NCBI GenBank assembly: GCA_965601955.1
Contig: OZ271855.1
Coordinates: 3,658,001 to 3,722,000, forward strand
From: RHLJ01 sp965601955
GTDB lineage: Bacteria > Bacteroidota > Rhodothermia > Balneolales > Balneolaceae
Length of the DNA: 64,000 nt
Direction: 5' to 3'
Below the pieces are notes generated by a model. It ran no database searches, had not been told where the DNA came from, and was given only the letters and a program-made list of their open reading frames with translations. This document shows, in pieces, positions 59,881 through 64,000 of this stretch (positions are counted from its first letter, which is position 1; each line of letters opens with the position of its first letter). A program made the translations under genes and the position numbers.

Positions 59881-61344
59881 TTGTTTATAAAAGAACTCAT
59901 AGAATTGGTAAATCCATTACACGTCTCCAGAACGAAGCCGACGCAGGATTTGCATGCTATCGAGCAGGACTCGCGCAAGGTTACTGAGGATTCTGTCTTT
60001 ATCGCGGTTCGTGGACACGAAGTGGATGGGCACATGTTTTTAGAAGACGCCATTCAGCGCGGTGCCAAGGTGTTGATCACCGAAGAAAGTTATTACACCG
60101 ATGCGGAAGGTGTATGTGTAATAGAAGTTGAAGACACAAGAGCCATCCTCGGTAAACTAGCCCAGGCTTTTGCTGGAAACCCAGCAAAGGAGCTAACCAT
60201 TATTGGCATCACTGGTACTAATGGCAAAACCACAACCGCTACCCTGGTTCACCAGGTACTTTGCTCACTTGATGAAAAAGCTTCCCTTTTAGGCACTGTT
60301 TCCAAAAAGATTTTAGAAGAAGAGCTAACCAGCTCCCTTACCACTTCTGACCCCATTGAATTAGCGAATGACATGAAGATGATGGTTGATGCAGGTTCTA
60401 AGTACCTGGTTATGGAAGTCTCTTCGCACGCTTTGGTCCAGGAAAGGGTATCGGGTTTTGGGTTTAAAATTGCCTTATTCACCAATCTTAGTCATGATCA
60501 CCTCGACTACCATACTACTATTGAGGAGTATGCTAAAGCCAAGAAGATACTCTTTGACAACCTGGACGCTGACGCCATTGCCATTGTAAATGAAGACGAT
60601 GAGTATGGTGAGTTCATGGTTTCTAAGAGTAAGGCGAAAAAGCATCACTTTGGGTTTAAAGGAGTTAAAAATCACATCCTTTCAAATACTCCTGAAGGGT
60701 TAACGCTGGTTCTGGATGGCGTGAATATCAAGAGCCCTCTCGTAGGAGAGTTCAATGCCTATAATGTTGCTCAAGCTTTTCTTACCTGTACATCGCTAGG
60801 ATTTAATGAACGAGAAGTAGCTCGAGCTCTTAGCAATGCTACTGGAGCAGCAGGAAGAATGCAGGCCGTCAAATTGAAAGAAGGAAATACTCCTCTCGTA
60901 ATGGTCGACTATGCCCACACTCCTGACGCACTCGAAAATGTGAGTTCTACCCTTTCTCAAATTAAGGAAGCTACTCAGAAACTCATGGTAGTATTTGGAG
61001 CTGGCGGTGACAGAGACCGTGGAAAACGCCCTGAGATGGCTAAAGCAGCTCAAAAATATGCTGACACTGTTGTTGTGACCAGCGATAATCCCAGGTTTGA
61101 AGATCCTGAAGCGATTATTGAAGATATCATGGCGGGATTTGATACAGCAGACAATGTGATCAAAATCACAGATCGAAAAGAAGCCATCGAACAAACTATT
61201 TCTACCGCTGCCGTTAATGATATCATACTTATTGCCGGAAAAGGGCATGAAGATTACCAGGACGTTCAGGGTACAAAACACCCTTTTGATGATCGAATCA
61301 TTGCCTGGGATGCACTTAGAAACTATACAAAGGAGGCGAACTGA
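59881..61344 (+). CDS. murE: UDP-N-acetylmuramoyl-tripeptide synthetase, meso-DAP type
   Basis: 487 residues, TTG start one base after the ftsI stop. ATP-dependent addition of the third residue. TGTNGKTTTATLVHQ P-loop, carbamylated-lysine region SHDHLDYHTTIEEYAKAKKI, DYAHTPDALENV, and the DNPRFEDP motif, which indicates meso-diaminopimelate rather than lysine. Ends with GKGHEDYQDVQGTKHPFDDR. Overlaps mraY start by one base. Confidence 0.96.
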   Translation: MFIKELIELVNPLHVSRTKPTQDLHAIEQDSRKVTEDSVFIAVRGHEVDGHMFLEDAIQRGAKVLITEESYYTDAEGVCVIEVEDTRAILGKLAQAFAGNPAKELTIIGITGTNGKTTTATLVHQVLCSLDEKASLLGTVSKKILEEELTSSLTTSDPIELANDMKMMVDAGSKYLVMEVSSHALVQERVSGFGFKIALFTNLSHDHLDYHTTIEEYAKAKKILFDNLDADAIAIVNEDDEYGEFMVSKSKAKKHHFGFKGVKNHILSNTPEGLTLVLDGVNIKSPLVGEFNAYNVAQAFLTCTSLGFNEREVARALSNATGAAGRMQAVKLKEGNTPLVMVDYAHTPDALENVSSTLSQIKEATQKLMVVFGAGGDRDRGKRPEMAKAAQKYADTVVVTSDNPRFEDPEAIIEDIMAGFDTADNVIKITDRKEAIEQTISTAAVNDIILIAGKGHEDYQDVQGTKHPFDDRIIAWDALRNYTKEAN

Positions 61345-62480
61345 TGTTATACGAATTATTCGCCTGGCTTGAAGCGACCTATGAATTCCCCGGAGCATCT
61401 GCTATGGAGTTCATTTCTACCAGAACGGGTTTAGCGGCTGTTACTTCTTTGGTGATTAGCCTCATTATTGGCCGCCGGATTATCAAGTGGCTAAGTAAAA
61501 TGCAGCTCGGAGAAGTAATCCGAGAAGATGTAGGTCTTGAGCACCATGCAAGCAAAAAAGGAACTCCATCTATGGGTGGGGTGATCATTCTGCTGGCTAC
61601 CCTTATTCCTACCCTGCTCTTTGTGAAAATGGATAGTATCTATGGATGGCTGATCTTCTTCGTAATGCTGTCCCTCGGTATCGTTGGCTTTATAGATGAC
61701 TACATCAAAGTAGTTAAGAAGGACAAAAGCGGCCTGGCTGGAAGGTTTAAAGTAGCTGGGCAGGTTACTGTAGGCCTTGTTTTGGGCTCAGTGCTGTATT
61801 TCCATCCCGATTTTGCTCTGTTCAATACACTTTCTACTGTACCTTTTGCTAAGGATTTAAACATCGACTATGCTTTCTTCGGAGAACAATGGGGCTGGGC
61901 AATCTACCTGCCTGTTTCAGTTTTCATTATTACCGCAGTAAGCAATGCTACTAATTTGACCGATGGTCTCGATGGTTTGGCATCTGGTACTTCGGCTATC
62001 TGTGGCTTCGTATTCGCAATTTTTGCCTATGTATCAGGCCGTGTAGACTTTTCTGGTTTCCTTGACATCATGTATCTACCAGGAGCCGGAGAGCTAACTA
62101 TTTTCTGTGCAGCCTTAATTGGAGCCTGTATGGGCTTCTTGTGGTACAACACCAATCCAGCCTCTGTATTTATGGGCGACACCGGCTCTTTAGCTTTAGG
62201 TGGGGCTTTTGGAGCCCTGGCTTTAATGCTGCATAAAGAACTCCTGCTTCCTTTCATATGTGGTGTTTTCTTTTTTGAGACATTGTCTGTGATTATCCAG
62301 ACTACCTACTTCAAATACACTAAAAAGAAGTATGGAGAAGGGCGCAGGGTATTCCTCATGACTCCTATCCACCATCACTTTGAAAAGAAAGGCTGGTCGG
62401 AACAGAAAATCGTAGTACGCTTTTGGATTATCACTATCCTTCTGGCGCTCATCAGCTTACTAACCCTGAAACTCCGTTAA
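61344..62480 (+). CDS. mraY: Phospho-N-acetylmuramoyl-pentapeptide-transferase
   Basis: 378 residues, about ten membrane spans. Makes lipid I. KKGTPSMGGVIILLATLIPT, FIDDYIKVVKKDKSGLAGRF, NATNLTDGLDGLASGTSAIC, GACMGFLWYNTNPASVFMGD with active-site Asp residues, and MTPIHHHFEKKGWSEQKIVV. Starts at the last base of murE and ends at the first base of murD. Confidence 0.97.
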   Translation: MLYELFAWLEATYEFPGASAMEFISTRTGLAAVTSLVISLIIGRRIIKWLSKMQLGEVIREDVGLEHHASKKGTPSMGGVIILLATLIPTLLFVKMDSIYGWLIFFVMLSLGIVGFIDDYIKVVKKDKSGLAGRFKVAGQVTVGLVLGSVLYFHPDFALFNTLSTVPFAKDLNIDYAFFGEQWGWAIYLPVSVFIITAVSNATNLTDGLDGLASGTSAICGFVFAIFAYVSGRVDFSGFLDIMYLPGAGELTIFCAALIGACMGFLWYNTNPASVFMGDTGSLALGGAFGALALMLHKELLLPFICGVFFFETLSVIIQTTYFKYTKKKYGEGRRVFLMTPIHHHFEKKGWSEQKIVVRFWIITILLALISLLTLKLR

Positions 62481-63832
62481 TGAATATAGAAGGAAAACAT
62501 ATCATTGTTATCGGAGCAGCCAGAAGTGGTTTAGCCGTAGCTCTTCTTTTAAAGAAAAAAGGAGCTGATGTCTTTGTCACCGATGCCGGAGCTATTTCCG
62601 AAGCCTCAAAGAAGAGACTGGAAGCTAATGCCATTGCCTTCGAAGAATCAGGGCATACAGCATTAGCTGAGCAGGGAGAATTTGCAGTGGTTAGCCCCGG
62701 AGTACCAACTGAAGCGTCTTTGGTGCAATTCTATTTGAATTCTGGCTTAGAAGTATTCTCCGAAATAGAAGCTGCCAGTTGGTTTACTAATGAAGATATC
62801 ATTGCCATAACCGGAAGTAACGGAAAAACCACGGTTACCACATGGCTGGCCCATATTTGGGAAACAGCCGCTAAGGATTTCAGCATGGCTGGAAATATCG
62901 GATTTGCCTTCTCTGATAAGGTTGATATAACAGAAGGAACCCACATTTTAGAGGTTAGCAGCTTCCAGCTGGATCATATAAAAAGTTTCCACCCGGAAAT
63001 AAGTGTGCTATTAAATATTACCCCAGATCATCTAGACAGGTACGGGAACAGCCTGGAAGCCTATGCTGCTTCAAAATTTAGAATTACAGAAAATCAGACT
63101 ACGGAGAACTGGTTCATCTTCAATTACGATGACCCGCTCATTAAAGAGCACGTTGAGAGTCTTCAAAAAAAGGAAAGCTTCCCCACATTGTGGGGCTTTT
63201 CCAATACAGAAGAAGTCCCTCAGGGTGCCTTCATAAGAAACGAACATATCATCTTCAGACTAAACAATAAGGAAGAAACCCTTATGCCAGTGTACGAAAT
63301 AGGCCTTAAAGGTCAACATAACCTACAAAATGGATTGGCGGCGGCATTAGCTGCCCGGGCTGCGGAAATAAAGAATGAGGCTATTCGAGAAAGCCTTAAA
63401 ACCTTTACCGGAGTTGAACACCGACTTGAAGTCGTACGCGAAGTACAGGGAGTTAAGTACATCAACGATAGCAAAGCTACCAATGTAAACGCCGTTTGGT
63501 TTGCACTAGACAGCTATAACGTTCCCATGACCTTAATTCTCGGAGGCAGGGACAAAGGAAATGACTACTCTGAATTGATTGATCAGATTCGCGATAAGGT
63601 ACATACCGTTATAGCCATTGGAGAATCAAAAGAACGAGTGAAAGAACAACTTGGCTCGGTACCTCCTCAATTTGAGATGGCTGAAACCATGCGTGATGCC
63701 GTTCGGCTTGCAAAGAAAGGTGCGAAACGAGGAGAAGTGGTTTTGCTAAGCCCGGCCTGCTCCTCCTTCGACATGTTTGACAGTTATGAACATCGCGGAA
63801 AAGTATTTAAAGAAGAAGTGTACAAACTATGA
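62480..63832 (+). CDS. murD: UDP-N-acetylmuramoylalanine--D-glutamate ligase
   Basis: 450 residues. Adds D-glutamate. GAARSGLAVALLLKKKGADV at the start, then ITGSNGKTTVTTWLAHIWET, EVSSFQLDHIKSFHPEISVL, ITPDHLDRYGN and NDSKATNVNAVWFALDSYNV, GGRDKGNDYSELI, SPACSSFDMFDSYEHRG. The ATG at 62480 overlaps the mraY stop by one base; an upstream ATG (62423) lies inside mraY and is not used. Confidence 0.96.
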   Translation: MNIEGKHIIVIGAARSGLAVALLLKKKGADVFVTDAGAISEASKKRLEANAIAFEESGHTALAEQGEFAVVSPGVPTEASLVQFYLNSGLEVFSEIEAASWFTNEDIIAITGSNGKTTVTTWLAHIWETAAKDFSMAGNIGFAFSDKVDITEGTHILEVSSFQLDHIKSFHPEISVLLNITPDHLDRYGNSLEAYAASKFRITENQTTENWFIFNYDDPLIKEHVESLQKKESFPTLWGFSNTEEVPQGAFIRNEHIIFRLNNKEETLMPVYEIGLKGQHNLQNGLAAALAARAAEIKNEAIRESLKTFTGVEHRLEVVREVQGVKYINDSKATNVNAVWFALDSYNVPMTLILGGRDKGNDYSELIDQIRDKVHTVIAIGESKERVKEQLGSVPPQFEMAETMRDAVRLAKKGAKRGEVVLLSPACSSFDMFDSYEHRGKVFKEEVYKL

Positions 63833-63855
63833 ACAGAGACAAAGTACCAGAGTTA

Positions 63856-63896
63856 CAGAGTAGCAAAGTATTAGGCAATGATACTTTGCTACTCTG
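63856..63896. repeat. Perfect inverted repeat between murD and the next gene
   Basis: CAGAGTAGCAAAGTAT, a nine-base loop, then ATACTTTGCTACTCTG: a perfect 16-bp stem, with weaker outer arms (AAAGTACCAGAGTTA, ACTTTGTAACTC). No T-run. It breaks an otherwise overlapping gene series and looks like the word-type palindromes seen elsewhere in the window. Confidence 0.85.
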
Positions 63897-63925
63897 CAAC
63901 TCGACCACTTTGTAACTCAAAAAAA

Positions 63926-64000
63926 ATGATTTATACCTCACCACATAGCAATTTTTCAAGCGTCTTAGGCACTACTCCCGAGGATATCGATACCCGGAAA
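63926..64000 (+). CDS. Start of next dcw gene, possibly ftsW (cut by window end)
   Basis: Open frame from ATG: MIYTSPHSNFSSVLGTTPED and five more residues to the window end. No motif is complete, so identity rests on position: in this cluster ftsW normally follows murD. The residues seen would be a cytoplasmic N-terminal tail. Confidence 0.4.
   Translation, partial: MIYTSPHSNFSSVLGTTPEDIDTRK

Noticed and set aside
62423..62479. Longer murD start inside mraY
   Set aside because: The ATG at 62480 gives the normal N-terminus; the upstream residues read from the mraY coding sequence in another frame.

Overview
The window looks like a chromosome segment of a marine Bacteroidota-type bacterium, most likely from the Balneolaceae (Gracilimonas/Balneola relatives). 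The reasons are the moderate-to-low GC, the near absence of Shine-Dalgarno sequences, two secreted proteins ending in type IX (Por) secretion sorting domains, the split-type GlmU-like protein typical of the phylum, meso-DAP peptidoglycan genes, and several families of word-like intergenic inverted repeats. The genus is inferred from gene content only.

Layout. 1-8.4 kb: 3' part of gltB, then single genes (hisE, galM, a DUF6265 protein, a DUF3179 protein, an SDR) separated by four copies of a ~400-bp inverted-repeat-rich element. 8.4-14.3 kb: SIMPL protein, a GIY-YIG nuclease gene set in repeats, OsmC, a GntR regulator, a DUF559 nuclease gene framed by terminal inverted repeats, and mutS. 14.4-20.3 kb: BrkB-like membrane protein with a 3-methyladenine glycosylase, YceI, DUF6580, then a DUF4956 - membrane fusion protein - TolC-like operon whose TolC-like gene carries a single-base frameshift. 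20.3-35.5 kb: mostly housekeeping genes (SDR, cryptochrome-DASH with a tiny DUF2256 gene, sugar dehydrogenase-like lipoprotein, NAD-isocitrate dehydrogenase, GNAT, Hpt, glmS facing a GlmU-like gene, NlpC/P60 lipoprotein, pdxJ, era, a 1050-residue tricorn-like protease).

35.5-39.4 kb is a methionine locus: a structured RNA candidate, a SAM-I riboswitch with an overlapping terminator, metY, an OsmC-like gene and metX. Directly after metX lies a GC-richer puuE-like gene between two diverged copies of a 147-bp block, which marks an insertion or allele-mixing event. 40.6-44.8 kb encodes two secreted proteins with type IX sorting tails (an FG-GAP/CRTAC-like protein and a vanadium haloperoxidase-like protein). 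44.8-47.8 kb holds lpxA, an oxidoreductase and a flippase, probably for surface glycan or lipid A work. 48.6-50.9 kb is a three-gene pseudopilin-like cluster on the minus strand.

51.2-55.7 kb is an AT-rich accessory operon: two paralogous secreted transglutaminase-fold proteins flank a secreted protein with an RHS-type core motif and a variable tail, plus a small multi-spanning membrane protein, followed by a membrane/coiled-coil protein. This is the best candidate for an undescribed system; a toxin-immunity or surface-processing role is inference only. 55.8-64 kb is the start of the dcw division/cell-wall cluster (mraZ boxes, mraZ, rsmH, ftsL, ftsI with PASTA domains, murE, mraY, murD, probably ftsW), interrupted after murD by a perfect inverted repeat. 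I saw no tRNA, rRNA, CRISPR array or conventional transposase.
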